Of a stretch of DNA of 64,000 nt, positions 10,962 to 20,828 are shown piece by piece. Source of the stretch: Pseudomonas sp. NBRC 111124 (GTDB lineage Bacteria > Pseudomonadota > Gammaproteobacteria > Pseudomonadales > Pseudomonadaceae); contig NZ_BCBA01000035.1 of the NCBI RefSeq assembly GCF_001320245.1, positions 1 to 64,000 on the forward strand. The letters are read 5' to 3'. A program made the position numbers and the translations under genes. Every line of letters starts with the position of its first letter. Within the stretch, counting starts at the first letter, position 1. Under the pieces are notes generated by a model that saw nothing but the letters and a program-made list of their open reading frames with translations, made no database searches and was not told the origin of the DNA.

Positions 10962-13361
10962 ATGCCCGCATCTACCACATTCGACCTGCCGATCTCCGGC
11001 ATGACCTGCGCCAGCTGTGCTGGCCGTGTCGAGCGCGCCCTGCGCAAGGTCAGCGGCGCTGATCAGGTCAGCGTCAACCTCGCCACCGAACTCGCCAGGG
11101 TCCAGGCCCCCGCCGACAGCCTGCCAGCCCTGGTCGAGGCCGTGCGCGGCGCTGGCTATGGCGTGCCGACCCGGACTGTGGAATTGCAGATCGGCGGCAT
11201 GACCTGCGCCAGCTGCGTCGGCCGTGTCGAGCGCGCGCTTGGCAAGTTGCCGGGGGTTGAACAGGTCAGCGTCAACCTGGCCAGTGAGCGTGCTCACCTT
11301 GAAGTGCTGCAGGCGTTCGATGACGCACTGCTGATCGCCGCTGTCGAAAAAGCCGGCTACAGCGCCAACCTGCCGAACGCCGCCAAGGACGATCAGGAAA
11401 ATGCCCAACGGCGCCTGCGCAACGAGCGCCTGGCCGTCGCTGCCGCGCTGTTGCTGGCGCTGCCCTTGGTGGTGCCAATGCTGGTGCAGCCATTCGGCCT
11501 GCACTGGATGCTCCCCGCCTGGGCGCAGTTCGCGCTGGCCACCCCGGTGCAGTTCATTCTTGGCGCACGCTTCTACAAAGCCGCCTACAAAGCCGTGCGC
11601 GCCGGCGCCGGCAACATGGACCTGCTGGTCGCCCTGGGCACCACCGCGGGCTATGGCCTGAGCCTGTATCAATGGGCCAAGGCACCGGCTGGCATGGCAC
11701 CCCACCTTTATTTCGAGGCTTCGGCAGTGGTCATTGCCCTCGTACTGCTGGGCAAGTACCTCGAAAGCCGGGCCAAGCGCCAGACCGCCAGCGCCATCCG
11801 TGCCCTCGAAGCACTACGCCCAGAACGTGCCGTACGCGTGATCGACGGCCGCGAAGAGGACGTGGCGATCGCCCAGTTGCGCCTTGGCGACCTAGTACTG
11901 GTCAAACCTGGCGAGCGCTTCCCGGTCGACGGCGCAGTAGAAGAAGGCAGCAGCCACGCTGACGAAGCACTGATCAGCGGCGAGAGCCTGCCAGTACCCA
12001 AGCACCCCGGCGACAGCGTCACCGGCGGTGCCATCAACGGCGAAGGTCGGCTGCTGGTGCGTACCCAGGCGCTGGGCACCGAGACCGTGCTGGCCCGCAT
12101 CATCCGCCTGGTCGAAGACGCACAAGCGGCCAAGGCGCCCATCCAGAAACTGGTCGACCGGGTCAGCCAGGTCTTTGTGCCCGCCGTGCTGGTGCTGGCC
12201 TTGCTCACCTTGTTTGGCTGGTGGCTGACCGGTGCGCCGCTGGAGACTGCGCTGATCAATGCCGTCGCCGTGCTGGTGATCGCCTGCCCCTGCGCCTTGG
12301 GCCTGGCCACGCCAGCGGCGATCATGGCCGGCACGGGTGTCGCCGCCCGCCACGGTATCCTGATCAAGGACGCCGAAGCGCTGGAGCGCGCCCATGCGGT
12401 CAATCGCGTGGTGTTCGACAAGACCGGCACCCTTACCTCCGGTAGCCCGCGCGTGGTCCACAGCCAGGCAGTGGCCGCTGACAGCGCCGACCTGCATCGC
12501 CTCGCCGGTGCGCTGCAGCGCGGCAGCGAACACCCATTGGCCAAGGCGGTGCTGGATGCCTGCGCCGAGCAAGGCCTGGAGGTACCCGCCGTCACAGACA
12601 GCCAATCACTTACCGGCCGCGGCATTGCCGGGCGCGTGGAAGGCCGCGAGCTGGCATTGGGCAACCGCCGCCTGCTCGACGAAAGCCATCTGCAACCCGG
12701 CGAACTGGCCGGCAAGGCTCAAGCCTGGGAAGCTGAAGGCCGCACCCTGTCGTGGCTCATCGAACGTGGCGCGGCGCCTCGCGTGCTCGGTCTGTTCGCC
12801 TTCGGTGACAGCCTGAAACCAGGCGCCGAGCAGGCCATCGCCGCCCTGCACGCCCGCCACATCAGCAGCCACCTGCTGACCGGCGACAACCGCGGCAGCG
12901 CCAAGGTGGTGGCCGATGCCCTCGGTATCGACGACGTGCACGCCGAAGTGTTGCCGGCTGACAAGGCCGCCACCGTGGCCGCTCTGAAAAAGGAGGGTGT
13001 GGTGGCGATGGTCGGCGACGGCATCAACGACGCCCCGGCCCTGGCCGCCGCCGACATCGGCATCGCCATGGGCGGTGGCACCGACGTGGCCATGCAGGCT
13101 GCCGGCATTACCCTGATGCGCGGCGACCCGCGGCTGGTGCCCGCCGCGCTGGAAATCAGCCGCAAGACCTACGCGAAAATCCGCCAGAATCTGTTCTGGG
13201 CCTTCATCTATAACCTGATCGGCATTCCCCTGGCCGCACTGGGCTATCTCAACCCGGTGCTGGCCGGCGCCGCCATGGCGCTGTCCAGCGTCAGCGTGGT
13301 CAGCAATGCCCTGTGGCTGAAGACTTGGAAACCCACCAGCCCCTCGCAGGAGGCCCGATGA
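10962..13361 (+). CDS. copA: Cu(I)-exporting P1B-type ATPase CopA
   Basis: 799 residues. Two N-terminal HMA domains each carry GMTCASC (C16/C19 and C82/C85). Then come the transmembrane region, the actuator GESLPV, the intramembrane CPC (C442-P-C444), the phosphorylation motif DKTGT (D486), and [10 protein letters not shown] in the hinge. CPC marks the Cu+/Ag+ subgroup, which pumps monovalent copper out of the cytosol across the inner membrane. A good GGAGGAG ribosome site is in place. The stop overlaps the cueR start (ATGA), so export pump and sensor share one message under the CueR promoter. Confidence 0.96.
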   Translation: MPASTTFDLPISGMTCASCAGRVERALRKVSGADQVSVNLATELARVQAPADSLPALVEAVRGAGYGVPTRTVELQIGGMTCASCVGRVERALGKLPGVEQVSVNLASERAHLEVLQAFDDALLIAAVEKAGYSANLPNAAKDDQENAQRRLRNERLAVAAALLLALPLVVPMLVQPFGLHWMLPAWAQFALATPVQFILGARFYKAAYKAVRAGAGNMDLLVALGTTAGYGLSLYQWAKAPAGMAPHLYFEASAVVIALVLLGKYLESRAKRQTASAIRALEALRPERAVRVIDGREEDVAIAQLRLGDLVLVKPGERFPVDGAVEEGSSHADEALISGESLPVPKHPGDSVTGGAINGEGRLLVRTQALGTETVLARIIRLVEDAQAAKAPIQKLVDRVSQVFVPAVLVLALLTLFGWWLTGAPLETALINAVAVLVIACPCALGLATPAAIMAGTGVAARHGILIKDAEALERAHAVNRVVFDKTGTLTSGSPRVVHSQAVAADSADLHRLAGALQRGSEHPLAKAVLDACAEQGLEVPAVTDSQSLTGRGIAGRVEGRELALGNRRLLDESHLQPGELAGKAQAWEAEGRTLSWLIERGAAPRVLGLFAFGDSLKPGAEQAIAALHARHISSHLLTGDNRGSAKVVADALGIDDVHAEVLPADKAATVAALKKEGVVAMVGDGINDAPALAAADIGIAMGGGTDVAMQAAGITLMRGDPRLVPAALEISRKTYAKIRQNLFWAFIYNLIGIPLAALGYLNPVLAGAAMALSSVSVVSNALWLKTWKPTSPSQEAR

Positions 13362-13762
13362 ACATTGGCCAGGCAGCCCGCCGCAGCGGGCTCAGCACCA
13401 AGATGATCCGCTATTACGAATCCATCGGCCTGCTCAAGCCGGCCACGCGCAGTGACAGCGGCTACCGTTTGTACCAGGCCGAAGACCTGCACAGCCTGGC
13501 CTTCATCAAACGCTCCCGTGACCTTGGATTTTCGCTGGATGAGGTGGGCAAGCTGTTGACCCTGTGGCAGGACCGCGGACGTGCCAGCGCCGACGTCAAG
13601 GCACTGGCCATGCAGCATATTGACGAGCTGAACCGACGCATCGAAGAACTGGTGAGTTTGCGTGACACGCTGGGTGATCTGGTTGCCCACTGCCAAGGGG
13701 ACGACCGCCCCGATTGCCCGATTCTGAAAGACCTGGCCAATGGCGCAGGGTGCTGCCATTGA
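13358..13762 (+). CDS. cueR: Copper-responsive MerR-family activator CueR
   Basis: 134-residue MerR-family protein: N-terminal winged helix ([26 protein letters not shown]), a long dimerisation helix, and the metal loop with C112 and C120, exactly the Cu(I)-binding positions and C-x7-C spacing of CueR. A CCH tail ends the protein. It overlaps copA by four bases (ATGA), so expression is translationally coupled. The two 19-bp-spacer promoters before copZ and copA are its expected targets, giving an autoregulated loop. Confidence 0.93.
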   Translation: MNIGQAARRSGLSTKMIRYYESIGLLKPATRSDSGYRLYQAEDLHSLAFIKRSRDLGFSLDEVGKLLTLWQDRGRASADVKALAMQHIDELNRRIEELVSLRDTLGDLVAHCQGDDRPDCPILKDLANGAGCCH

Positions 13763-13768
13763 AATGCT

Positions 13769-13796
13769 TGTGGCGTGCTGGCATCAGCACGCCACA
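13769..13796 (+). terminator. Terminator-like hairpin after copA-cueR
   Basis: A perfect 12-bp stem (TGTGGCGTGCTG with its complement) and GCAT loop begin six bases after the cueR stop. The following sequence is TCACTTTGG, a weak T tract. Confidence 0.6.
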
Positions 13797-13879
13797 TCAC
13801 TTTGGTATGCCATATTAGCCTAAAGCCGACCGAATAGTCGCCAAATGCGACTTCGCCCAATAAACACGGGCGCTTCTGC

Positions 13880-13906
13880 TAAAAAAAACCCGGACGCTGC
13901 CGATGT
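13880..13906 (+). promoter_or_regulatory. Possible FliA (sigma-28) promoter of the chemoreceptor
   Basis: TAAAAAAA (13880-13887), exactly 11 bp, then GCCGATGT (13899-13906), compared with the flagellar consensus TAAA-N(11-12)-GCCGATAA. The -10 matches six of eight bases; the -35 is weaker. Chemoreceptor genes are commonly FliA-dependent, which supports the call. Confidence 0.5.
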
Positions 13907-13953
13907 AGTTACTACCTGCCTCGCGTGCCAAAAAATAAATTCCGGGAGCTTCG

Positions 13954-15897
13954 ATGAACATCAAACAGAAACTGACCTGGGCGTTCGCGATCATCGCGGG
14001 CTTGCCTATCGTCCTCGTGGCCACCTTGGTGGTGATCAACCTGCGTGGCGAAGCCCGCGATGGCTTCCTCGACAGCAGCAGCCGGGAAATCCGCCAGGTC
14101 AGTAACGCGATGAACATCTTCTTCCAGGGCATCGACCAGAACGTCGCCTACCTGGCCTCGCAACCGATGGTGGCGGCAACCGGTAGCAACCTGAACAAGT
14201 TCATGAGCGCCTCCCCGTCCTACGAGCTGGGCGATCAGGACAAGCAACTGCTCGAATTCTTCACCCGCCTGGCCGAATCCCACCCTGGCTATGCCTATGT
14301 GTCCTACGGTGTGAGCGATGGCGGCTACGTTGGCTGGCCGGCCGGGCAGAAGTTCGTCAACTATGACCCGCGCCCCCGTCCGTGGTACCAACTGGCCATG
14401 GCCAACCCCGGCAAAACCGTGCGCACTGGCGCCTATTACTGGGCTGCCGACGATGCCGTGCTGGTCAGCACCGTGCGCGCGGTGGCCAACCAGCTTGGCA
14501 ACCCGGGCGGTGTGGTCAACATCGACGTGTCGCTCAAGGGCCTGACCGAGATCATCAAGCAGATCAAGCTGGGCGAAAGCGGCTACCTGATGCTGGTGGA
14601 AAACAACGGCAACGTGATGGTCGATCCACGCGATGCCAGCCACAACTTCAAGCAGCTGGCCAGCTTCGGTGATGGCTATGCCGAACTGGCCAAGGCCGGC
14701 AAAGGCCTGGTCGAGGTCGAGATCAACGGTGAGCGCTACATGGCCAACGTCTACCCGGACGAGCAGTTGGGCTGGACCTTCATCGGCCTGACCCAGCAAG
14801 GCGAAGTGATGCAGACCACTACCCGCCTGACCTGGCTGATCGGCGCCATCGCGCTGGTGCTGGCGGCACTGTTCGCCGTGGTGGGTACAGCCTTCGCCAA
14901 ACTCATCGTGCGCCCGATCAACAGCGTCACCAGCGGCCTGGAAGACATTGCCCAGGGCGAAGGCGACCTGACCCGGAACCTTGACGTGCGCGGGCGCGAC
15001 GAAACCGCACAACTGGCCAACTGGTTCAACCAGTTCCTGGGCGCCATCCGCAGCCTGATCCAGCACATCGGCTCGGCCGCCAGCAAGATCCTCAGCACCT
15101 CCACCAGCTCCACCCGGGTTTCCGGCGACATGGCCGAGGCGGCCGGGCGCCAGCGTGAGGCCGTGGACATGGTCTCCACCGCCTTCCACGAAATGGTCGC
15201 CACGGCCAACGAAGTTGCCCGCTCCTGCAGCCAGGCCGCGCAATCGGCCGACAGCGGCCAGCAACAGGCGCGCGAAGGCCAGCAACAGATCGACGCGGCG
15301 GTCAGCAGCGTCGACCGCCTGAGCCAGGAGATCGAGCAGTCGGCCCAGTCAATCCAGCAACTGGAGCGTGACAGCAACGCCATCCAGTCTATCCTCGGCA
15401 CCATCCGCTCGATTGCCGAGCAGACCAACCTGCTGGCTCTCAACGCAGCCATCGAAGCGGCCCGGGCCGGCGAACAAGGCCGTGGCTTTGCCGTGGTAGC
15501 CGACGAGGTACGCGCCCTGGCCAAGCGCACCGCCGACTCCACTGCCGAGATCGATGGTTTGCTGGGCAACCTGGCCAGCCGCACCGCCGAAGTGGCCGAG
15601 CAAATGCACGCCAGCCTGGAAGTGTCGCAACAGTCGGTCAGCCGCATCGGCTTGGCCCGTGACAGCTTCGGGCAGATTCGAGAGTCGGTGGACATCATCC
15701 GTGACATGAACACGCAGATCGCCACGGCGGCGGAAGAACAGCATCAGGTGGCCGAAGACATCAACCGCCATATCAGTCAGATTCACGGCGATGCGCAGTT
15801 GGTGGCCGAGCTGGCCCAGGCGGCGCGTCAGGACTCCGAGAGCCTGGCCGGGCTGTCCAATGAACTGGATTCGCTGGTGCGTCGCTTCCGCACCTGA
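13954..15897 (+). CDS. Methyl-accepting chemotaxis protein with amino-acid-type dCache sensor
   Basis: 647 residues: TM1 (10-30), periplasmic double-Cache domain (about 35-275), TM2 (290-315), HAMP (about 315-370) and a cytoplasmic signalling domain with the hairpin tip [32 protein letters not shown]. In the sensor, Y137, R142, W144, Y145 and D191 reproduce the Y/R/W/Y/D motif that binds the amino acid backbone in PctA-type receptors. I therefore predict an L-amino acid (or related amine) attractant. No C-terminal CheR-binding pentapeptide is seen. The gene stands alone. Confidence 0.9.
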   Translation: MNIKQKLTWAFAIIAGLPIVLVATLVVINLRGEARDGFLDSSSREIRQVSNAMNIFFQGIDQNVAYLASQPMVAATGSNLNKFMSASPSYELGDQDKQLLEFFTRLAESHPGYAYVSYGVSDGGYVGWPAGQKFVNYDPRPRPWYQLAMANPGKTVRTGAYYWAADDAVLVSTVRAVANQLGNPGGVVNIDVSLKGLTEIIKQIKLGESGYLMLVENNGNVMVDPRDASHNFKQLASFGDGYAELAKAGKGLVEVEINGERYMANVYPDEQLGWTFIGLTQQGEVMQTTTRLTWLIGAIALVLAALFAVVGTAFAKLIVRPINSVTSGLEDIAQGEGDLTRNLDVRGRDETAQLANWFNQFLGAIRSLIQHIGSAASKILSTSTSSTRVSGDMAEAAGRQREAVDMVSTAFHEMVATANEVARSCSQAAQSADSGQQQAREGQQQIDAAVSSVDRLSQEIEQSAQSIQQLERDSNAIQSILGTIRSIAEQTNLLALNAAIEAARAGEQGRGFAVVADEVRALAKRTADSTAEIDGLLGNLASRTAEVAEQMHASLEVSQQSVSRIGLARDSFGQIRESVDIIRDMNTQIATAAEEQHQVAEDINRHISQIHGDAQLVAELAQAARQDSESLAGLSNELDSLVRRFRT

Positions 15898-15910
15898 GTA
15901 CTCCTGCACT

Positions 15911-16007
15911 GCCCTCTTCGCGGGCACGCCCGCTCCCACAGGGATCTCACTGCCTTCAGGCTGTGTGCTGTCCCTGTAGGAGCGGGCGTGCCCGCGAAGA
16001 GGCCGGC
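15911..16007. repeat. Inverted pair of REP elements
   Basis: A REP copy at 15911-15944 (CTCTTCGCGGGCACGCCCGC then TCCCACAGGGA) is repeated inverted at 15971-16007, spaced by 26 bp. It sits between the converging chemoreceptor and AraC genes and matches the P. putida 35-bp REP family. It may also act as a bidirectional transcript end. Confidence 0.85.
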
Positions 16008-16017
16008 GCAGGTAACA

Positions 16018-16797
16018 TCAAAGCTTCAGTTCTCCGGGTGTCGACCCGAACAACTGCTTGAAGGCCGCAATGTAAGCCGAAGTCGAATCATAGCCACAGC
16101 CCAGCGCCGCCTCGGTCACACTCTCCCCCGCCTCCAGCAACGCCAGCGACGACAACAGCCGCATGCGCTGGCGCCAGTTGCGAAAACTCAACCCGGTCTC
16201 CCGCTGGAACAAGCGCATCAAGGTCTTTTCCGAACAGCCCAACTGCACCGCCCATTGCTGCAGGGTCTGCACCTGATCTGGCGCAGCGATCAGGCCATTG
16301 CACAGTGCCAGCAAGCCGGGATGGCGCGGCAGCGGCAGCGAGAACCCCACCTGGGGCAAGGTACGTAACTGATCGAGCAACACCGCCACCAGTCGCCCTT
16401 CGACGCTGTCGCCTTCCGTGTATTCAGCTGGCAACAAGCAGAACTGCTTGATCAGCTCCCGCGCCAACGGCGTCACTTCAAGCACCCGGCATTGCGCCGG
16501 CGCCCAAAGGCAGGCATCACGTCGGATATACAAGCTGCGCATTTCAGCTTGCCCGGAGGTCACCACTTCATGTTCAGCATCGGCCGGTATCCATACACCC
16601 CACTGCGGTGGGGCGAAGTAGCTGCCATCGTCGGTATACACCCCCAATACACCGCTGATGGCGTAGGAAAACTGCACCCAGTCGTGGCTGTGGCGAGTCG
16701 TCCAGGAGCCGGCGCCGAGACTTTCGGCGCGGGCATAGAGCGGCCTGGGCAACTGGTCCAGGGCAGGAATGGCGCGGGGATGTCCGATCGTCTGCAT
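16018..16797 (-). CDS. AraC-family regulator, cupin plus HTH (NimR-like)
   Basis: 259 residues. An N-terminal cupin-type sensor (HSHDWVQFSYAISGVLGVY, GVWIPADAEHEV) is followed by the double HTH of AraC proteins from about residue 160 (LQQWAVQLGCSEKTLMRLFQ and VTEAALGCGYDSTSAYIAAF). The architecture resembles NimR/YeaM-type repressors that control an adjacent MFS pump, but no such pump is next to it. Its start is 58 bp from the end of the thiolase gene on the same strand. The target is unknown. Confidence 0.85.
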   Translation of the reverse strand: MQTIGHPRAIPALDQLPRPLYARAESLGAGSWTTRHSHDWVQFSYAISGVLGVYTDDGSYFAPPQWGVWIPADAEHEVVTSGQAEMRSLYIRRDACLWAPAQCRVLEVTPLARELIKQFCLLPAEYTEGDSVEGRLVAVLLDQLRTLPQVGFSLPLPRHPGLLALCNGLIAAPDQVQTLQQWAVQLGCSEKTLMRLFQRETGLSFRNWRQRMRLLSSLALLEAGESVTEAALGCGYDSTSAYIAAFKQLFGSTPGELKL

Positions 16798-16855
16798 AGT
16801 GAATTCTTGTTGTTCTGAGCAGACAAGCCTAACAGAGATCGCTACCGCCCTTCGT

Positions 16856-18133
16856 TCAGCGCTCGACGATCACCGTGACCCCTTGCCCTCCCGCAGCGCA
16901 GATGGATATCAAGCCACGTCCTTTCCCCGCCTTGGCCAGCAACTTCGCCAGGTTGGCCAATATCCGCCCTCCGGTAGCCGCGAACGGGTGGCCTGCCGCC
17001 AACGAGCTGCCTTTGACGTTGAGCTTGCTGCGATCGATGGCACCCAGTGGTGCTTCAAGCCCCAGCTTGTCGCGACAATATTCGGCATCCTCCCATGCCT
17101 TGAGCGTGCACAACACTTGCGCCGCGAAGGCTTCGTGGACTTCGTAATAATCGAAGTCCTGCAAGGTCAGGCCATTGCGCGCCAGCAGGCGCGGCACGGC
17201 GTAGACCGGCGCCATCAGCAACCCTTCGCGCCCGGTGACGAAATCCACCGCAGCGGTTTCGCCATCGACCAGGTAGGCCAGCACCGGCAAGCCCTGCTCC
17301 TGTGCCCACTGTTCGCTGCCAAGCAGCACCAGCGAGGCACCATCGGTCAACGGCGTGGAATTACCCGGCGTCAACGTGCCCAGCCCGCTGCGGTCGAATG
17401 ACGGCTTGAGCCTGGCCAGTTGCTCCAAGGTCAGATCAGTGCGCAGGTTGTTGTCACGGGTCAGGCCCAGGAAGGGTGTCAGCAGGTCATTCTGCCAGCC
17501 TTCGCTGTACGAGGCTGCCAGTTGCTGATGGCTGCGCAGCGCCAGCGCGTCTTGCTCGGCGCGGTCGATGCCCCAGGTTTGCGCCATGCGTTCGCAATGC
17601 TCGCCCATCGACAACCCGGTGCGGGGCTCGCCATTGCGCGGCAGTTCGGGTTTCAGGTGGCTGGGGCGCAATTGCAGGAACGGCTTGAGCCGCTCTGCCA
17701 ATGTCTTGCCGCGGTTGGCCTGCAAGAGGATACGCCGCAGCCCCTCGTTGACGCCGATAGGGGCATCGGACGTGGTGTCCACGCCACCGGCGATGCCACA
17801 GTCGATCTGCCCGAGGGCAATCTTGTTGGCCACCAGCAGGGCGGCTTCCAGGCCCGTGCCGCAGGCCTGCTGGATGTCGTAGGCCGGCGTCTGTGGCGAC
17901 AGGCGCGAGCCGAGCACGCATTCGCGGGTCAGGTTCATGTCCCGCGAGTGCTTAAGCACCGCCCCTGCCACCACTTCACCCAGGCACAACCCGTGCAGGC
18001 GATAGCGCTCGATCAAGCCTTCCAGGGCTACGGTCAGCATCGCCTGGTTGCTGGCGCTGGCGTAGGCGCCGTTGGAGCGGGCGAAGGGGATACGGTTGCC
18101 GCCCAGGATCGCGACCCGGCGAGTTGAACGCAT
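16856..18133 (-). CDS. Acetyl-CoA C-acyltransferase (thiolase, FadI/FadA2-like)
   Basis: 425-residue thiolase. The nucleophile cysteine is in QQACGTGLEA (C91); then come HEAFAAQ, GHPFAATGGR and the second cysteine in CAAGGQGV. The length and N-terminus (RRVAILGGNRIPFARSNGAY) fit the FadI-like subgroup. Enzymes of this type split 3-ketoacyl-CoA in beta-oxidation or condense in reverse. It is divergent from a two-domain FabG and a MaoC hydratase; together they supply thiolase, ketoreductase and hydratase steps. The short-chain or long-chain preference cannot be judged. Confidence 0.92.
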   Translation of the reverse strand: MRSTRRVAILGGNRIPFARSNGAYASASNQAMLTVALEGLIERYRLHGLCLGEVVAGAVLKHSRDMNLTRECVLGSRLSPQTPAYDIQQACGTGLEAALLVANKIALGQIDCGIAGGVDTTSDAPIGVNEGLRRILLQANRGKTLAERLKPFLQLRPSHLKPELPRNGEPRTGLSMGEHCERMAQTWGIDRAEQDALALRSHQQLAASYSEGWQNDLLTPFLGLTRDNNLRTDLTLEQLARLKPSFDRSGLGTLTPGNSTPLTDGASLVLLGSEQWAQEQGLPVLAYLVDGETAAVDFVTGREGLLMAPVYAVPRLLARNGLTLQDFDYYEVHEAFAAQVLCTLKAWEDAEYCRDKLGLEAPLGAIDRSKLNVKGSSLAAGHPFAATGGRILANLAKLLAKAGKGRGLISICAAGGQGVTVIVER

Positions 18134-18251
18134 GCGTGTGTTCCTCCTGAAACAAATTGATCCGTACAGCCTAGGTGTTTTTGCCGCATTCGAACGACCT
18201 TGCCATAAACTTGGTCCACACTTGCAAGCTTGCCTTCAGGGAGACCCGCAC

Positions 18252-19604
18252 ATGAGCGATCGCTATCTCGGCTTTGCCAACTCCAACCTCGGGCGCCGCC
18301 TGGTCGATGCCCTTGGCCTGCCGCGCCCGGCGCCGCTGGAGCGCTGGCAGGCCGGCCGCCTGCGCCCGGTAGAGGGCGCGCTGGTGCTGGGGGGCGGGCC
18401 ACTGGCGAACCAGGTCGAGGCTATTGCCCCGCGCCTGACCGACGCGCTGTACAGCTTCAACGGCGACGGCCTGCAGGCGCCTGCCTGGGTTGCCGGCCTC
18501 GGGCCGAAGCTCAAGGCCGTAGTGTTCGACGCCAGCCATCTGTCCGACAGCGACCAGCTGAAGCAGTTGCGCGAATTCTTTCAGCCCCTGCTGCGTAGCC
18601 TCGCGCCTTGTGCCCATGTGGTGATCCTTGGGCGTGCGCCGGAATCCCTCGGAGACCCGCTGGCCAGCGTCGCCCAGCGCGCCCTTGAAGGCTTCAGCCG
18701 TTCGCTGGCCAAAGAGCTGCGCAATGGCGCAACAGCGCAGCTGCTGTATGTGGCAACGGGCGCGGACACTCAGCTCGAAGGTGCCTTGCGCTTCTTCCTG
18801 TCGCCCAAGAGTGCCTTTGTTTCCGGCCAGGTCCTGCGCCTGCAGGCCTGCGCGACCCCAGTCGAAGATTGGACCCGCCCGCTCGGTGGCCGTCGCGCCC
18901 TGGTCACCGGCGCCGCACGCGGAATTGGCGCCGCCATTGCCGAAACCCTGGCGCGTGATGGCGCCGAGGTGCTGCTGCTCGACGTACCCCAGGCCCAGCA
19001 GGAACTCGATGCCCTCGCCGCACGCCTCGGTGGCAAGGCCTTGGGCCTGGATATCTGCGCCAGCGACGCCCCGGCCAGGCTGTTCGAAGCATTACCCGAA
19101 GGCATCGACATCGTCGTGCACAACGCCGGCATCACCCGCGACAAGACCCTGGCCAACATGACCCCCGAATACTGGGACGCGGTGTTGGCAGTCAACCTCA
19201 AGGCTCCGCAGGTGCTGACCCAGGCCTTGTATGATGGCGGTGTCCTCGGCGACAACGCACGTATTACCCTGCTGGCGTCGGTCAGCGGCATTGCCGGCAA
19301 CCGCGGCCAGGCCAACTATGCCGCGAGCAAGGCCGGCCTGATCGGCTTCGCCGAGGCCTGGGCGGCGAAGCTCGCCGAGCGCGGCGCCAGCATCAATGCC
19401 GTGGCGCCCGGGTTCATAGAAACGCACATGACCGCCGCCATGCCCATCGGCCTGCGCGAGGCCGGGCGACGCCTGAGTTCGCTGGGCCAGGGCGGGCACC
19501 CGCAGGATGTCGCCGAAGCCATCGCCTGGCTCAGCCAACCTGGCTCCGGGGCAGTGAACGGCCAGGTGCTGCGCGTCTGCGGCCAGGCCCTGATGGGGGC
19601 TTGA
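18252..19604 (+). CDS. Two-domain (high-molecular-weight) 3-oxoacyl reductase, FabG4-like
   Basis: 450 residues, nearly twice a normal FabG. Residues 1-205 form a degenerate Rossmann domain without a canonical dinucleotide motif. Residues 213-450 are a complete SDR with TGAARGIG (from T219), NNAG-like HNAG, and Y356/K360. The nearest architecture I know is HMwFabG/FabG4, which uses NADH on 3-oxoacyl-CoA or -ACP. The downstream maoC gene starts two bases after its stop, so the pair is one operon, divergent from the thiolase. Confidence 0.87.
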   Translation: MSDRYLGFANSNLGRRLVDALGLPRPAPLERWQAGRLRPVEGALVLGGGPLANQVEAIAPRLTDALYSFNGDGLQAPAWVAGLGPKLKAVVFDASHLSDSDQLKQLREFFQPLLRSLAPCAHVVILGRAPESLGDPLASVAQRALEGFSRSLAKELRNGATAQLLYVATGADTQLEGALRFFLSPKSAFVSGQVLRLQACATPVEDWTRPLGGRRALVTGAARGIGAAIAETLARDGAEVLLLDVPQAQQELDALAARLGGKALGLDICASDAPARLFEALPEGIDIVVHNAGITRDKTLANMTPEYWDAVLAVNLKAPQVLTQALYDGGVLGDNARITLLASVSGIAGNRGQANYAASKAGLIGFAEAWAAKLAERGASINAVAPGFIETHMTAAMPIGLREAGRRLSSLGQGGHPQDVAEAIAWLSQPGSGAVNGQVLRVCGQALMGA

Positions 19605-19606
19605 AC

Positions 19607-20458
19607 ATGAGCCGCCAATGGCAATACCTGCACAGCCCGGACTCACGCGCCAGCCTCTACCTGCGCGCCGCCAGCAAACGCAAGATCAGCGGCGATTCCC
19701 TGCCCGCCCACGGCTTGCGCAGTTTCATTCGCGTGCAGCCCGACACTCTGGCAGCCTACCGCCGGCTCTGCCATTTCACCGACGATGGTCGCCTGCCCGG
19801 CACCTACCCACATGTGATGGCCTTCACCCTGCAGCTTCAGCTGCTGACCTCCCACGACTTCCCTTTCCCGTTGCTCGGGCTGGTGCACCTGCACAATCGC
19901 ATCGACGTGCTGCGCCCGCTAGGCGGCATCGACGGGCTGCGCTTTGCGGTGTACGCCGACAATCTGCAGGCGCATGCCAAGGGCGGCACCTTTGACCTGG
20001 TCACCGAAGCCGAGGATGGTCTGGGCCTGCTCTGGCGTGAAACCAGCCGCATGCTGGTACGCGGCCTGAAGCTGGATGGGCAGCTGGACGGTAGCGAAGA
20101 GAGCGAGCCTGCAGTCCTGCCGGAAGTCACCCGCTGGTACGCCGACGGTGATATCGGCCGGCGCTACGCCAAGGTCTGTGGCGACTACAACCCGATTCAC
20201 CTGAGTGCCGTCAGCGCACGCCTGTTCGGCTTCCCCAAGGCCATCGCCCACGGCATGTGGAGCAATGCCATGGCATTGGCGGCCTTGCGTACGCACATAC
20301 CGAACAGTGGCTATCGCTTCGAAGCGGGCTTTCGCAAACCGGTGCGTTTGCCGTCCGAGGTTGTCCTCAGTGCCAGCGAAGCAGGGCCGGCGGGCGAATT
20401 ACGGTTGGACGGTCACGGTGGGGTGCTGCACATGGTCGGGCGTTGGGCAGTGCTCTAG
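19607..20458 (+). CDS. MaoC-like (R)-specific enoyl hydratase, HtdX-like
   Basis: 283-residue MaoC-family protein. The C-terminal hot-dog domain holds the hydratase motif GDYNPIHLSA...GFPKAIAHGMW with catalytic D193 and H198; the N-terminal half is a degenerate second hot-dog fold. Such proteins hydrate trans-2-enoyl-CoA to (R)-3-hydroxyacyl-CoA or the reverse. It begins two bases after fabG; an in-frame TTG six bases earlier overlaps that stop and is less likely. Combined with the preceding reductase and the divergent thiolase it completes a chain-shortening or -lengthening module. Confidence 0.86.
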   Translation: MSRQWQYLHSPDSRASLYLRAASKRKISGDSLPAHGLRSFIRVQPDTLAAYRRLCHFTDDGRLPGTYPHVMAFTLQLQLLTSHDFPFPLLGLVHLHNRIDVLRPLGGIDGLRFAVYADNLQAHAKGGTFDLVTEAEDGLGLLWRETSRMLVRGLKLDGQLDGSEESEPAVLPEVTRWYADGDIGRRYAKVCGDYNPIHLSAVSARLFGFPKAIAHGMWSNAMALAALRTHIPNSGYRFEAGFRKPVRLPSEVVLSASEAGPAGELRLDGHGGVLHMVGRWAVL

Positions 20459-20522
20459 CGCCCTGATTGCACTTGCTTTGCATCGGGCCTGCGCAGAAGC
20501 TATGCAGCATTAGGAGAGCCCG

Positions 20523-20828
20523 ATGAACCTGCAAGAAATCACCCAACGCCTGCACCAGATCCGCGACAACAACGACTGGCGCGGCTTCCACAGCCCAAAG
20601 AACCTGGCCATGGCCGCCAGCGTCGAAATGGCCGAGCTGGTGGAAATCTTCCAGTGGCTGAGCGAAGACCAATCGCGCCAGCTGCCCGCCGATCAGCTGG
20701 CCCATGCCGGCCAGGAAGTTGGCGATGTGGTCCTCTACCTGTTGCTGCTGTGCAGCGAACTGGGCTTGGACATGGAGCAGGTGGTGCGTGCCAAGCTGGC
20801 CGACAGCGAGAGGCGTTTCGCACGATGA
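20523..20828 (+). CDS. MazG-like nucleotide pyrophosphohydrolase
   Basis: 101-residue all-alpha NTP-PPase with the metal motif in VEMAELVEIFQW and the second pair in EVGDVVLYLLLL. The size and sequence match dCTPase/XTP3TPA-like house-cleaning enzymes, which hydrolyse non-canonical or excess dNTPs to the monophosphate. The start has an AGGAGAG ribosome site. It overlaps the methyltransferase gene by four bases (ATGA), indicating coupling. Confidence 0.86.
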   Translation: MNLQEITQRLHQIRDNNDWRGFHSPKNLAMAASVEMAELVEIFQWLSEDQSRQLPADQLAHAGQEVGDVVLYLLLLCSELGLDMEQVVRAKLADSERRFAR

